Notes: generated by a model not told the origin, from the sequence alone. DNA of 64,000 nt from Gordius sp. MW1 (GCA_964036665.1 OZ038530.1:5284501-5348500); one strand, 5' to 3'. Positions 1 to 11,920 are shown, counted from the stretch's first letter. Program-made: numbers and translations.

Positions 1-1429
1 CCATACTTCATTCCTTATATCACTTGTTGCATAACAGCTTATAACCGGTGGTCGTTCAAAAGTTCTTAGAAGACCATGTTTTCACTAAAAAATGTTATTT
101 ACAGAGTAAAGATCATTTAGCAAATACGTTTCAATCGTTAGTTAACTGTCTTTTAAAAAAAGTTGTATAAATAAATATATTGACTACTTTTAAATAGAAG
201 ATGATAAACATAATAAATTAAAAGCAAAAACCCATGTTGGGATATGTGAAGAGTTCTACCCCCCCCCAGGTTTCAGTCTGCAATCTTTATCTTACGAAGA
301 GTGTGTCAAACGTAGATTTATAACACTTTTAGGGTCATTAAGCAAGTGGAAAACCCTAATTATGAAAGCCATGAGTAGTAGAGATCGCGCCGGCCGTTTT
401 TAAAAAGTCGACCCGCCCTAACCCTTTTGAAAAAGCTTGCCCGAGCGCTTTGATATTTTAATTTCATGCCCTTCAGGCGCGCCCTATTAAAAAAATAGAA
501 AATATGCAATACTCATGTGTCTTTTACTGATATTATTAGTATGATATCCCTAGCAATTGAATCGGTGGATTTTGTTAGAGTTTTCCAATATTTTCCACCT
601 TGATCCGTAAGAGATATTATTAATATACTTTCTTTATTAGTAACTTCAGGTGTTTGTGATTTGTTCAATATCACATTTTTAATATTGCTCTCTGATTTCA
701 TGGTTCAATAGAAAAATCAACCGGCAAATTGTTTGCAGATTCTGGTAGAGTTTTTCACGTTGAACACGAATATATTTTTAGTTTTTTCCCCTATACGTCA
801 AGTTGAAATATTTGTTGTCAAGGTTGCATAAGTACATACAGCGATTTTGGCGTTTTTCAAACGTCAATAACATGTAAACTAATGTGTGAAATTTTAATTT
901 AAAGGGGACAGGAATACATTCCAAATTTATTAATTTTAAAATTATATACAATATTTCGATCTCGCCCGAACCCAAATTCCGTTCGCGGATTGCAAGTAAT
1001 TTATATTATTGCTAAAATTACTTATTTTTTACATGAATTAATAACCCCTGTAAATTTTTGTTCATTGCTCTTAGCCGCCCCGAGCCTGATGCTTTGGTTT
1101 TTGTACTGCTGCCCGACAAAAAATGATATGCCCTTTGTTGCCTAAAAATGCTTATGCCCGCTCTGTAAATTCTATTTGTTATAACCCCTGTTTATTGTTT
1201 GACTATTTAGCACAATATAAAATCTCCCTCCACCCATAAGCATTATTCACCCCCCCCTCCTATGTGACCGCAGCTGCTCAGTGTGAGTGTCAATACGGAG
1301 TGGCCCATATTGCTAAACGAATAGTGCTTTCGTAGAGAGGGGTTAAATAGAATTTTTCTTCTTTTTTCTGTATTTGGTCCTTAATTAATGGGATTAATTT
1401 TGATCAGTTTCCTTCATCTTGATAAAGTA
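1..1429. other. AT-rich intergenic DNA, no gene recognised
   Basis: Short open frames here (for example 513-701 and 778-975 on the minus strand) are small, low-complexity and unlike any family I recognise. Two GC-rich islands (about 385-485 and 1070-1150) and several C runs interrupt the AT-rich background. Nothing can be assigned with support. Confidence 0.6.
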
Positions 1430-1905
1430 AGGGCCATGTCGGGATTTATCTTATTCACTCGCCATTTTGGAGTAACACGAGATCGTCCTCTTCCTCTATT
1501 CTCCGCCATCTCCAAGTCCAAAACTCTTTGAATTACATCTTTCGCATTCTTATTAATGACCTTACTACATTAGCCAATTTTTCGATTAATAAGTCCGCCA
1601 GAAGTTGAATACTCAGTTTTGACCTGAGACTGTCATTCGTCATATGATCGAGCTAATTTTACCCCACCTCCTAGCCTGTAATAACTTTTCTTCCATATCC
1701 TTTAAAACCCATGTTTCACTTTCATGGAGTAACACCGGTCCTACGATAGCCTTGTAGTCTTTATTTCTCAACCATATTGCCATAATCTTGTCGCACTTCG
1801 CCACTAGTATTCGTAAGTTCTATTAACATTTCATCAGGTCTATTATGGATTTGTAGGAAAATTGAAAAGCCGATATTTCTGCTCCGTTCTTGAGATTAGG
1901 ATATG
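1430..1905 (-). pseudogene. RTE-type non-LTR retrotransposon, decayed 3' fragment
   Basis: Read on the minus strand, interrupted frames match the other RTE copies in this window. There is a piece like the 'EISANQF' region of the reverse transcriptase, then the 'GPVLLHESETWVL' block and the 'RGRGRSRV' block that precedes the C-terminus. The order is right for the family, but stops, frameshifts and an internal deletion break it. It is an old remnant of the ORF2 C-terminal half. The endonuclease and most reverse transcriptase motifs are missing. Confidence 0.7.
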
Positions 1906-1933
1906 GAAGTATTTAAATATTAAAAAAATGAAA

Positions 1934-2739
1934 TCTATATATAAAAAGTAAAGTTGTAAGGGCTAAATTCTGAAACTACCGGCCCGATTCGCGCTAAACT
2001 TTACCTGTAGGTTCCCAGGGCGGCCAGGGATAAAATAGCTTTTGCAGAATTTTAAAATTCCCTTTAGTTTTAATAAAAGGCTAAATTCTGAAACTACCGG
2101 CCCAATTCGCGCGAAAATTTAGCCGTAGATGCCCAGGGCGGCCAGGGCTTTTTCAGATTCCTAAAATACCTTTTCGTTTTAAATATCGGACATTCCCCGA
2201 CCAGTTTCATTTATAGCATCATATACAATAATGACGTCATACATACAAGGCTGAAGTTTTCTCGAATTAGATATTTAAAAGTATAATAAAAATGTTACAG
2301 TATACGGTCAAAATTATTGGGGAACAAACTATTTAAATTAAAAAAATAAAATTTAAATTATGCAATTTTTGCCATTATTATCACGTGGTCGATCATAGAA
2401 GCATATTTTTATTCATTATCCATCCTTCAATTAATTATTTTTTATAGAAAATTGTATTTCAAATAAATCAGCTAACTAGAAGAATAAAATAATGGTATTA
2501 TTGTATAATAAGTAACAGTATTAATCAGCAATTTTTTCAAAAACATTTAATTTACAGAATTTGCATTTGGTTTGTCTTATTATATATATACTAAAAATAT
2601 GATTAGGTATTGTCATTTTATAGGCCAACATTGTCACAACGCTCGATTCTTATTTCATCATAACCACATATACCAATACACTTATAGTATTTTCTAGAAA
2701 TAATGTATATAGCAAAACAACGTTTGCCGGGTTAGCTAG
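1934..2739 (+). mobile_element. Non-autonomous Helitron
   Basis: The 5' end begins TCTATATATAAAAAG, a common Helitron start. The 3' end has a short hairpin (GCAAA, loop, TTTGC at 2712-2727), then eight bases, then the terminal CTAG at 2736-2739. Flanking bases are A on the left and T on the right, as expected for Helitron insertion between A and T without target duplication. The element is 806 bp and has no Rep/helicase coding capacity, so it would depend on an autonomous partner. A subterminal segment near the 5' end is duplicated in tandem. Confidence 0.8.
1961..2190 (+). repeat. 118-bp tandem duplication inside the Helitron
   Basis: Two diverged copies begin with GGCTAAATTCTGAAACTACC at 1961 and 2079, a period of 118 bp. 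Each holds a CGGCC(C)-rich block and ends near CAGGGCGGCCAGGG. They lie directly behind the Helitron 5' terminus, so the element carries a doubled subterminal region. Confidence 0.85.
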
Positions 2740-2974
2740 TAATAGATTAAAAGAAACTTTTTATATAACCAACTAGGATATACCCTATTCACGTTACTCG
2801 ATGAGGTCTAATCTTGTGAATCGATATAAAACGAATAATACAGGAAGGCGATAAAATTATGAAAATATGATACCTACCTAAGCTTATGATAATCGTTTAT
2901 GTCACAAAAAAGCTAGGGAATTTGGGATATGAGACTACGAAATTCATATAACAGCTGGGGCCATACCTTTGTAC

Positions 2975-3210
2975 GAGTGGGGGTCAAAGGAGCACATCAG
3001 AGCTCATCAGGAATTGTTATTATAACCCAAACCCTAACCTTAACCCTTACCCTGGCCCTAATACTTACCCTAACCCATATATTTACTTGTTATGATATCA
3101 CTAGGACATGTTAATATAAAATATTTTGTGCTAAGACAATTTGTTAAATTCATCCTGAGCATTGTGCTCCTTTTCTGATGAGTTCTGATGAGCTCCTTTG
3201 ACCGGTTCCC
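2975..3210 (-). mobile_element. TTAGGG-core MITE, copy 1
   Basis: This 236-bp element is flanked by a 9-bp direct repeat, CCTTTGTAC, at 2966-2974 and 3211-3219. Both ends carry inverted GGTCAAAGGAGC(A/T)CATCAG sequences with a repeated CTCATCAG. The centre (about 3027-3085) is a degenerate CCCTAA array on this strand. A second copy in opposite orientation lies at 36374-36616 with its own target duplication. No open frame of note is present. The inverted ends and 8-9-bp duplications suggest mobilisation by a hAT- or Mutator-like transposase. Confidence 0.75.
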
Positions 3211-3231
3211 CCTTTGTACAGCTTATAACCA

Positions 3232-3701
3232 TAGACTAAATAGACTGCTCATCCACTTTTAAAAAGTGTTCCAAATTTTGGCATCCATTTTGAAAAGTGA
3301 ATTGAATGGTTAGGTTTATGCTTATAATGGTTTCGGTTATGCCTTATATATTTTTTTTGATATAAAAATGTAAATCATTTTGAGTTTTATCAACATGAGC
3401 TTTTGAAAATTAAAATATTGGTATAAAAATTAATAATTATCTATAAATAATATTAACTTTTGTAGCGCCATCTACACTTAAACTTATTTTCTAACATGAA
3501 TTTTGCCCAATTTATATGGTTTGATGAATTTTTAAAATCGCTATAATGATTAAAATGGGTTGTTTTATATTATAAGATCAATGATTATTGACCAATACTA
3601 TCCATCGCTATACAAATTCTACGTCACTTTTCAAAATGGCGGTCGTTTTTGCAACACTTTTGATGCGTGAATATATAAGAGATGAGCAGTCTATTAGTCT
3701 A
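3232..3701. mobile_element. 470-bp terminal-inverted-repeat element, family unknown
   Basis: The left end reads TAGACTAAATAGACTGCTC. The reverse complement of the right end reads TAGACTAATAGACTGCTC. The element is bounded by identical 12-bp copies of AGCTTATAACCA at 3220-3231 and 3702-3713. It begins 12 bp after the right target duplication of the TTAGGG-core MITE. The interior is AT-rich and non-coding. The long direct repeat resembles Mutator-like insertion sites, but family assignment is inference. A related AGCTTATAACC occurs at 35-45, so part of the flank may itself be repetitive. Confidence 0.6.
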
Positions 3702-3713
3702 AGCTTATAACCA

Positions 3714-4135
3714 TAAGAAAGCCTAAAGGCGAAAAATCCGAAATTAAGATCATATCTATAAATCGCATTGATCAAACTTTTTCGTGAGTATTACTATACG
3801 TCTTAACATTTTCATCAAAATCATCCTTTTTTATCGTAAAATTAAGTCTATAATTGCCCTAAATTAAAAAATTTTTATTCCAGGACGAGATTATTAACCA
3901 TGATATGCTATTTTAAAAACGCAATATTATAAATTCTCATTGTCGCAATATACTTATACATAATGGAATTAACGCGACATTCCATTAATTTTTGATAAAT
4001 GTAAACCTTAGATTTTCTGGCGAATTAATAACTGCACAAATTTTTATGTTTAAATTTGAAAATTAATAAAACATTAGATGTTAAAGCGGTTTAAGTTGTG
4101 TTTTAAATATCATAAGAGACTAATTAATGAAAAGT
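3714..4135. other. AT-rich intergenic DNA
   Basis: No open frame, recognisable repeat or RNA gene is seen between the 470-bp element and the hAT element. Confidence 0.6.
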
Positions 4136-4847
4136 CATCGGTTCAGTGGCGTATTTCCCCCCCCCCCCCTCCCCCTAAAAAAGTGAAAATTAAATTGATT
4201 GATAAATAATACAATTAATTAATAAATATAGTATTAATAGTTGCATAAATATGTGAGTATTATTATAACGATATGAAAAAAATTATATTTACGACTAAAA
4301 ATGTTAAAAGTTTATATATAGGCTTTTTGTTTTTAAATTAAATTTCAAAAAGCACTAAATAAATGATTTTTTCCCGAATTAAATTGTTTTCCCACTAACC
4401 GGTCCTCCCACACATATGAGTGGCAATATTATAACTTATAGGGGTAGTTCTTTTCGGCAATCTAAATACTTGTTTATCCTTTCATGTCATGATAAATTTT
4501 TTCTGCCCTATATTGTTACTAAACGAATTGCAGAAAGGGGATCTTGACATTCAATAGGTCATTCCACTAGGATTATATAGCAACTCAGATAAAATCCATA
4601 AAAAACGGTGTTGACGAAATTTATCAAGGCGGAAGATAAAGCTAATTTATATTATTTAGATCTAAAAAACCTCGTTTTACCGAGGGCCAAACTTTTATAT
4701 AAATACTTTAACTAAATCCATTGAGTTTTATTATAAATTAACAATATTTATACGCTGTTGATTCCTTCATTAATAACTAAATGAACAGTTTTCGATCAAA
4801 AACAAATTAATTAGCACTAACTTTCAAATCTAGGGGGCCAAAGGTTG

Positions 4848-5403
4848 TTAGGGTAGTTGTCGCAATGGGACAAATTTTATAGTAGTATTGTTAATATCTA
4901 AATATTTTGAAATTTTCAGAGCCTCGGCTGAAGAAAAGAGATCTTTGTTAAAATTAGATGGGTCATATATGTCAGTAGTATAGTCCCATGCTAAACTGAG
5001 TCCTTTTTCCCAAGCGCCTAGAGTTTGGCCATCGGGTCGTTTGTTGTCATCACAGAGGCCTGTGGGTTCGAGAATTGAGGGAAAACCAGCTTTGGTGAGA
5101 TAGTTATGTATAAATTTGTTAACCGCGGTATATCGAAAGTACCGGGCTTTGTTGCGATTCCAGTGAAGGCCATGATGGCCATTCGATTTTACGGAATTAT
5201 TGCAAAGTGAACAAGTGTGTTCAGCAACTATATTGCATCCTAATCTTAGGCCTATTGCCAAGTGGAATTCGGTGTTGGAAGAGAAGACCAAGATTACGGC
5301 CTGGGAAAGCTTCGAGCCATTCGTGACCTGAGCGTGAAGCTAAGCTCCTAAGCGCTGGAAGTTCCTCTGTCGAAGCGCCATTAATAAGAGACTTTAAGAG
5401 CAC
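4848..5403 (-). pseudogene. C-terminal domain of a reverse-transcriptase retroelement, frameshifted
   Basis: Two overlapping minus-strand frames (5221-5403, then 4848-5291) join through a frameshift into a protein stretch I recognise from the region C-terminal to reverse transcriptase in a widespread invertebrate retroelement group. Landmarks are 'HEWLEAFPG', 'LAIGLRLG', a zinc-binding CSLC-x8-HH block, 'ILEPTGL', and 'KRPDGQTLGAWEKG' followed by 'LAWDYT'. The position usually holding the last zinc-ligand cysteine is tryptophan here, so the finger is probably non-functional. No reverse transcriptase core lies upstream. The exact clade cannot be decided from this sequence. Confidence 0.6.
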
Positions 5404-5679
5404 TCGGACGGGAAATGCTATCCCATGATAATTGCGAATCGTTTTTTACACGACAAAAAATTGGCATAACTATCTGTAAATATAATTCATTAGCCATAAC
5501 CGAATGTTTTCCCACTATTTACAATTCTTAATTTTTTAATTTATTTATCTCACCTTCACATAATATGTAATTCTCTTTATAAAAATAATAAATGATTATA
5601 TAAAAAAAAACTTTCAAATCTTGCTTCCACAAAATCCGTCAATTTTTTGGCCGAATTTTAATCTAGTGATTTAAATGGT

Positions 5680-5961
5680 ACAAACATCAACATAGAGTAA
5701 TTGATTAATGCTATATGGCTTAGTCTCCGAAAGACCTGTCGTCCCAAAAATGATCTCGACATCCTAACAGTTTTTAAATTTTATTTAAGCCATTGTCTAA
5801 TATACCTAAACTTTTTTGTCTTCCCAATACCACATGCACCAATGGGCAAAATTTTTCATATTCAGGAAAATAAAAATTATTTAAGATATAGTACATCAAA
5901 ACATCGATTGAATGGATTGGTAATATTAACAAATCATAGGGAATGCTCCAAACTCAGGTGA
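5680..5961 (+). pseudogene. hAT transposase C-terminal remnant
   Basis: The + frame ends with a segment ('NKNYLRYSTSKHRLNGLVIL') resembling the C-terminal dimerisation region of ZMYM/TTF-type hAT transposases, where '(K)NYLRSTMSQ-RLNGLA-L' is typical. The preceding residues fit the hydrophobic stretch before it, but the conserved SerPhe(Ser) block is degraded. The usual catalytic residues further upstream were not found. Its place inside an element with hAT-style 8-bp target duplications supports the assignment. Confidence 0.5.
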
Positions 5962-6503
5962 AACTTTAAATACTCGTTAAACAAAAGAAAAATCAAAGGT
6001 CTATTTTATTAAAATGTTCTCTATTCTATACACTGAATTTATCTATCATAGGTCATATTTGTTTAAATTTCTCTTCCCGAACACGGCTCCATTTCATAAC
6101 TAAATTGCCACCCCCGGGTCTGCCCAGCCAACCCAAATCATTAGAGCTACCTGAACTGCCCGGCCCAAATAGATGATTTTAAAATTACTAGCAGCAATTT
6201 TATTATATTTTCGAAAATTCTTTAATTTAATTCTCGATTTTTTGGATATGAACTGCTTCAACTAAAAAGTGACAAAATACAAGAAAACAAAATAATGCAC
6301 TATATAAAAAATCCAAAACTCAAATAGCTCGTTTTGTTTAGGTGCCCGATCGGCCCACCCGAAAATCTAAATATGCTACAGTTGATGACCCTCAGCGGCC
6401 CCGACCTTTCTCGTTTCCGATTTTTCTGGTATTTTAAATACATATGTTTAAAAATATTTAGGTAGTTCCTTGAGAAAATCCTTGCTACGCGCCTGCATCG
6501 GTT

Positions 6504-7194
6504 GTAATTAGATTAAAAATTATTAAAATTCTTTGCTAAATCATTGCCAAATTCCATCTTACTTTGTTAATTTACAAAAAAGTGCTAGTCAATTTTGGGT
6601 GGAGGCGCCAAGTTCAAAACTTAAATATTTTGGCAAGCCAAAAAAGCCGTATTGCCTTTGCCTTATTGCTTGACAAACACTTTTAATGGAAAAAGGCAAA
6701 TGTATAAAATAGCATCATGTCAATTCGACACTGTATAACCATTTTTTATCATAGAAATTGCAATATAATTAATTTTTAAATCTACGTGAATAAGGAAAAA
6801 ATAGGGGACACATGAATCGTTTGATTACTAAAAATGATTATCTTAAAGCTATGCAGGGGTCTTTTTATAATGAGCTTTAGGAAAGCAAATAAAAAGGTGC
6901 ACATATTTGTAACGTTGTGGCGTAGGCAAGAGAGAACCCCCCCCCCCCCTTTGACACCAATCTTAAATTTTTTTAGTAATTGTATTTTAATTATATAAAA
7001 AGGACTCCTATGGGTGTTGCGTATAAAATAATTAATTACCTTAATTAACGTAAAACTTAATGTAAGACGAAAGCCTACTAATTTTAAAATAAATTATCCA
7101 ATTTTCGGCCTGGTGAGTGTTTCAAAGTGAGAAATCTATTTCTTTGTTTTCGCATAGAGCATGAAGATACGCTATCTCAATTTGGTAAAGAATG
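6504..7194. repeat. Intergenic DNA with a partial hAT-family terminus
   Basis: From about 6914 (TTGTGGCGTAGG, then a C run) to about 7030 the sequence matches the right end of the hAT element at 46665-47340 in reverse orientation, including a shared GTTGCG and ACTCCTAT context. I find no matching second end or target duplication, so this is probably a truncated copy. The rest of the interval is AT-rich without genes. Confidence 0.5.
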
Positions 7195-9265
7195 GCTCAT
7201 ATTAAGTGGACCCCAATAAACGAGTGGGTAAATCAGAAGGATGTTATGAAAGAAATCACGGTGGTCAGGGTTATGAAGGTCGTACGGAAATTCTAGAAAT
7301 AGCTCAAGCTTTAGCTATTATATACCTTCTTCAAAAAGAGACAGGAAAATCTTATAACGTACAAAAGCGGCAGCCGTCTCACTGAGTTGTCAACAGAATG
7401 CCCCTAAAAAGAATGTTAAAGATGTAAAGGTAATGTCGAATGAAATATTGGCTTGTCGACACAAGCTGTTAATGATGCACTATATATCAAAGGGCAAAAG
7501 GTACAAAGAGTAGCTGCTACAATAAAATGGCCTCAACAATTTAGGGAAGAAGTGATATGACATGCTGAATTTAAGGAAATCGTGTGAGGATCAGTGGAAT
7601 GGCATAGCCTGCACAATGCGGAAAACAGGATGATCAATATTAGGTGAAAGCAAGTTACAGAGAATTCGTAAGGAGTCGCTGTTGTGGAATGAAGAAGTAC
7701 AAAAATATATCCAGTAAAAAAAGAGATTGTACAAAGTTTGGTAAAAAAGCAAGGATAGTAATGATAAGAAGGCTTACCAAATAGCTAAAAGATCGGCTAA
7801 AAACACGTAGCAGAAGCTGAAAACAAGGTGTACGGTTATATAAACACAAAGGAAGGCGAAAGATTGATCTACAAAATCGCAAAGTCAAGGGTCTGAAATT
7901 CCAAATATTACGTAGAATGCCGGCTAATCAAGGGACAAAATGGAGTAATACTAACACACGACAGCCCAGCCATATATTATAAAGAAGTACGCCTATAATA
8001 GTAGTTTATCTATTGAAAAGAGTCCCTTAGACAATGGATCACGGAAACGGAGGTAAGAGTTCCCATGAACAAACTAAAGTCAGGGAAGCTCTCGTATCGG
8101 TCAACATATTAATAGAAGTATCAAATAGGCAATAGTTTAAATCCTCGCTAAAGCTTTCAAAAATATTTTAAAAACGGATAAAATCCCTAATCGATATTCA
8201 AGATGAAAGAGGATATTTAGGATTGTAGCAACTATAGAGGGATAAAGCCTATGACACTTTTAACGTGTGGGAAAAAGTGATCGAAAACGGCTTCTGAATT
8301 TAAAAATTCGAGACAACTGGATTTATGCCGGAGAGGTCTACATATGACCTGAACAGTGTTAGAAGATTAATGGAACGATTTAGAGAAAGAGAGAAGGATT
8401 TGCACATGGGTTTTAGCGATCTAAAAAAACCGTTTGATAAAGTCCCTAGGACATTAGCTTGGAGTTGTCTTATAGAAAACAATGTGCCATAATTATACGT
8501 TAGTGCCAAAGAATATGTACCTACAAGGGTAATACGTACGTTAGAACATCAGTGGGGACTAAAAAGGGTTTCGCCATCAACACTGGAGTCCAAGGTTCGG
8601 CCCTTAGTTCCATCCTATTTATAATAATATTATTAAAAAGGATTTGGGGGCTCTTTGACAAGAGTAAACAATAATTGGCTAATACTGTAAATAGATGGAT
8701 AATTAATAAAAAGTAGTCTCAGGGTAAATCGAAAGAAAACGAAATACATGAAGACAAAGTTTAAACAGATGAAATCAGCAAAGTACATCCCTTACTTTAG
8801 GCGAATGGGAACTTACAAGCGTGGATTCCTTCAAATATCTAAGATCAACACTTCAAGCGGATGGTGGAATGAATAAAGGAATCCAAGCAAGGATAAATTT
8901 CGGATGGCTCAAATAGAGAGATTTAACAGGTAGTGAAACATCCCAACAAACCTTAAAGGGACACTTTATAGGTCCATCACAGAGCCAACAGTCTTGTATA
9001 GCTCGTATTCATGGGCTTTACGCAAGAGGGAAGAGCAACGCCTAGCGTCCATGATGAGAATGCTATGATGGATGCTTAGATTAAGGAAAATAGAACACAA
9101 GGCAAGAAAACGAAAAAGAGGAAGACCCAAGCTTACGTGGAATCATAAAATAAGGCACATTATAGAAATGCACAAAATAACTAAAGATCTATATAAATAT
9201 AGAGAGAAATGAAAATTAATGTTGAAAGGATTGGCCACCAGCCTAGGTGATAAACAGTCATAGAA
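7195..9265 (+). pseudogene. RTE-type non-LTR retrotransposon, heavily decayed copy
   Basis: Fragments in several + frames follow RTE order. There is an endonuclease C-terminal piece near 7200-7350. A linker follows with 'LLWNEEVQKYI' at about 7680, and 'AYQIAKRSAK' at about 7770. The reverse transcriptase palm has 'MPERSTYDLNSVRRLME' near 8330 and 'DKVPRTLAW' near 8440. A C-terminal 'KRKRGRPKLTW' lies at about 9110. Many stops and frameshifts occur, and the YADD block is not recognisable. It is more diverged from the three later copies than those are from each other, so it is an older subfamily or insertion. Confidence 0.75.
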
Positions 9266-9439
9266 GTTGACTCGTTTAAAAGGCAGTTATGCATCCTCTC
9301 AAACCTATGGCCAACTATGCACATATAATTTTTATTTAGTTCACATGTTAAAATTTAAAAGCATTGTTTTAAAAGTGATTTGTATTACTGATCGACTATC
9401 TAGGACGATTTTGTAAGATAATAAAGAAGTGGTTAAACA

Positions 9440-9714
9440 CATGGGCGTACGCAGGGTCCCCCCCCTAATTTTAAAAATTTTTCAATACAAAAACCCTTAA
9501 AAATAAAATAAAAAAATGATTTGCCCCCCCCCCTAATTTGCCAGGAGGGGGGCAGGGGGTCTGGCTGCCCCCACTGCCTCATTAGGGGAGTTGGGTTTGC
9601 TCTCAGGAAAATTATAGAGAAAATTTTTTAGATTTGGAGAGTGGAGACCTTTTTTTTTGCTCTCAGGAATTTTAACCTGCCCCCCCCCTAATTTAAAACC
9701 TGCGTACGCCCATG
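9440..9714. mobile_element. MITE with CATGGGCGTACGCAGG inverted repeats
   Basis: The ends are perfect 16-bp inverted repeats (CATGGGCGTACGCAGG and its complement). The 275-bp interior is non-coding, with C runs, a GGGGGCAGGGGG tract and two copies of TTTGCTCTCAGGAA. The ends resemble the CATGGGCGTAGCCAGG family found elsewhere in the window. I could not identify a target duplication. Confidence 0.7.
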
Positions 9715-11920
9715 CAAAAATTAAATAGCATTAGGCGTTATAATAATGTAGCTTACTAGTTTAGATTGAAGCTCATTATTATTCTAAAAATGCGGTCAAG
9801 TTTAAATTTTAAAGGATTTGAACACCAATCTGTATAGTATAAAAAATATTAAAAACATGTAAGTGCGTTATTAATATAATTTAATTAAAATTACCCTTGC
9901 TCGTTGGTATTTTTTTAAAATTTGCATCAATAATTATAGATATTCAAAAATGCTATTTCATAATATGGGGTCATATATTTTGGCTAATCATATAAGTAAA
10001 TAGATATATTATAATTCCTATCAAATAGTCAAAATTAATATTAAACTTTGCATGCAGATCAAAAGTTGTTGTTTTTTAGCAACTTAAAAACCTTTTTGCT
10101 CAGAAACCTATTATATAATTAATTTAGCCTATTACAACGTCAAAAAGTTATTTTTAATATTTAAAATCTCCATTAAAAATATAAAGCCTGTAAAAAATAG
10201 AAATTAACGATAAATTAGTAAGCAATTATCATTTCGCAAAAGTTATGCATAAATATTACGAAAAAGACTATTATTAGACATATAATTATCATGATAGATG
10301 GGTTGACAAATTGTTTTACCTCCTAAATGATTGAGTAATCAATGTCAAAAAGAAAAAAGATAATAAAAATAATCAAATTTAGTTTTCATTCAAGCTTCAC
10401 TGCATAATCAATTAATTAACAATTTTTTTCATCCTTTTTAATGCTCGAAGGTAAAAACCACAGGGAGTTCCCGAACTCTAAAATTTAAAAATAACTAGGT
10501 ATACATATAATATAATTCAACTATGGCTTTTGTATACTTTTATTTGAAGCCTCAGGCTTGTATGCTATAAAGACACAAATAAAAATATACAACCGATACA
10601 GTTTCACCACTGTACAAATTTAATATTGATAATAAGATTAGCATACATTAAGAAATAACCAAACACATTTAAAAAAGTAAGAATTTGAAAAAATAACAAA
10701 ATGTACGTCAAATAAAACTGCAGAAAACATGAAATTTAACGAAAGATTTATGAGAAAAAAGATAGTCAATAATGAATTGTTAGAAGAAAGATTATAACTT
10801 ATAAAATTCATGCGATATATATTAAAAGCAGAGTATATTTGTGCTTCATTTCTTAGTTGGCCAAGGACAATCAGTCGTTCAAACCTAAAAATTTAACTAT
10901 GCATAAGAACACAAAAATTATCTTTTCCGTGCAACCTCACGTCCAAAAAAATTTATCACCAACTACCAAGGATTAATATCAGTATTGCACATTGTGCTAA
11001 ATCTCAATTAAAAATCTGGTACACCTATGGTCACTTTACACAATTATTTCAAAAGAATTGATTTAAAGACGACAAAATAACTAATATTCCTATCATGCAC
11101 AAACCACATTTATAGAATTCTGCAAACTTCAAATTGCAAAAACCCGGCCTGCGATGAGCATAGTTATACTAATATGTACTTTGGAAAAGTAATGAGACAA
11201 AAATGGCCTTTTAAAAACCTTCTTTGTCGGCAACCTACATCTAACTACGTTGTGGAATGAAAAAAGCCACGAGCGTTCTATCAAAAACTGCAATTTTTGT
11301 TTGCAGTCAACCCTTAGATAGTAGTCCGACTTATTGTAATTAATATAGATATGGATTACCAAGTGGTTTTTATGTGATAAATTGTTATAGATATTCTATG
11401 AAAAATCTGTAAAGGATTTTAAGCGTATTACCGAGCTTTAGATCCAAAGGTGTGTAAAGCAATCCCAACCTCGTCTAGTCAAAACAAAATTCTTAATATA
11501 AATTAGCATAAGCATCTAAGTATTATGACTTCAGTGGGGCTCAATAATCAATATTTAATTAATTTCATTGTCTAATTCTCTCGCAGGCTTTTCATAAAGG
11601 ACGCTCTAGTAATTAAATTCAAATTTAAAAAAATTACTTCCAACATTTTTGCGCAATGTGGCTATTATAAAGTTAATTAAAAGAATTTTTATATAAGAAA
11701 ATTCCTTCTTAAAATTTTTGAATAATCAGCTAAATTTTTCCAATGATATAACTAAATTTATTAATATATATAATCAGTGCAAAAGGATCTCAATGACCTT
11801 AGTGTGTCGATTGAAATTTGTTATATAATGAGTGTTGACAGAATTAAATTAAGAAGTTGGGAAAGTTTAAAAATGATTTGGGTAGATGTAAGGTATTTTT
11901 TTAAAGTTATAAGTAGGCCT
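9715..11920. other. AT-rich intergenic DNA, no gene recognised
   Basis: Only short chance-like frames occur, such as 11129-11362 on the minus strand. No splice-consistent exon chain, repeat family or RNA gene was recognised. Confidence 0.6.

Larger units (their letters stand above)
4144..6495 (+). mobile_element. hAT-type transposon, decayed, with 8-bp target duplication
   Basis: CATCGGTT flanks the element at 4136-4143 and 6496-6503, the 8-bp duplication typical of hAT transposons. The left end is CAGTGGCGTA. The right end, reverse-complemented, is CAGGCGCGTA, giving imperfect inverted repeats that continue into a C-rich tract. The 2352-bp interior carries a degraded frame (5680-5961) resembling the C-terminal dimerisation region of a hAT transposase, and a minus-strand retroelement domain (4848-5403) that is probably a nested insertion. 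Related ends occur at 41396, 46665 and 62908, so this looks like the longest relative of a local MITE family. Confidence 0.8.

Noticed and set aside
9440..9714. Target duplication for the CATGGGCGTACGCAGG MITE
   Set aside because: The flanking octamers (GTTAAACA and CAAAAATT) do not match, so no duplication is claimed.
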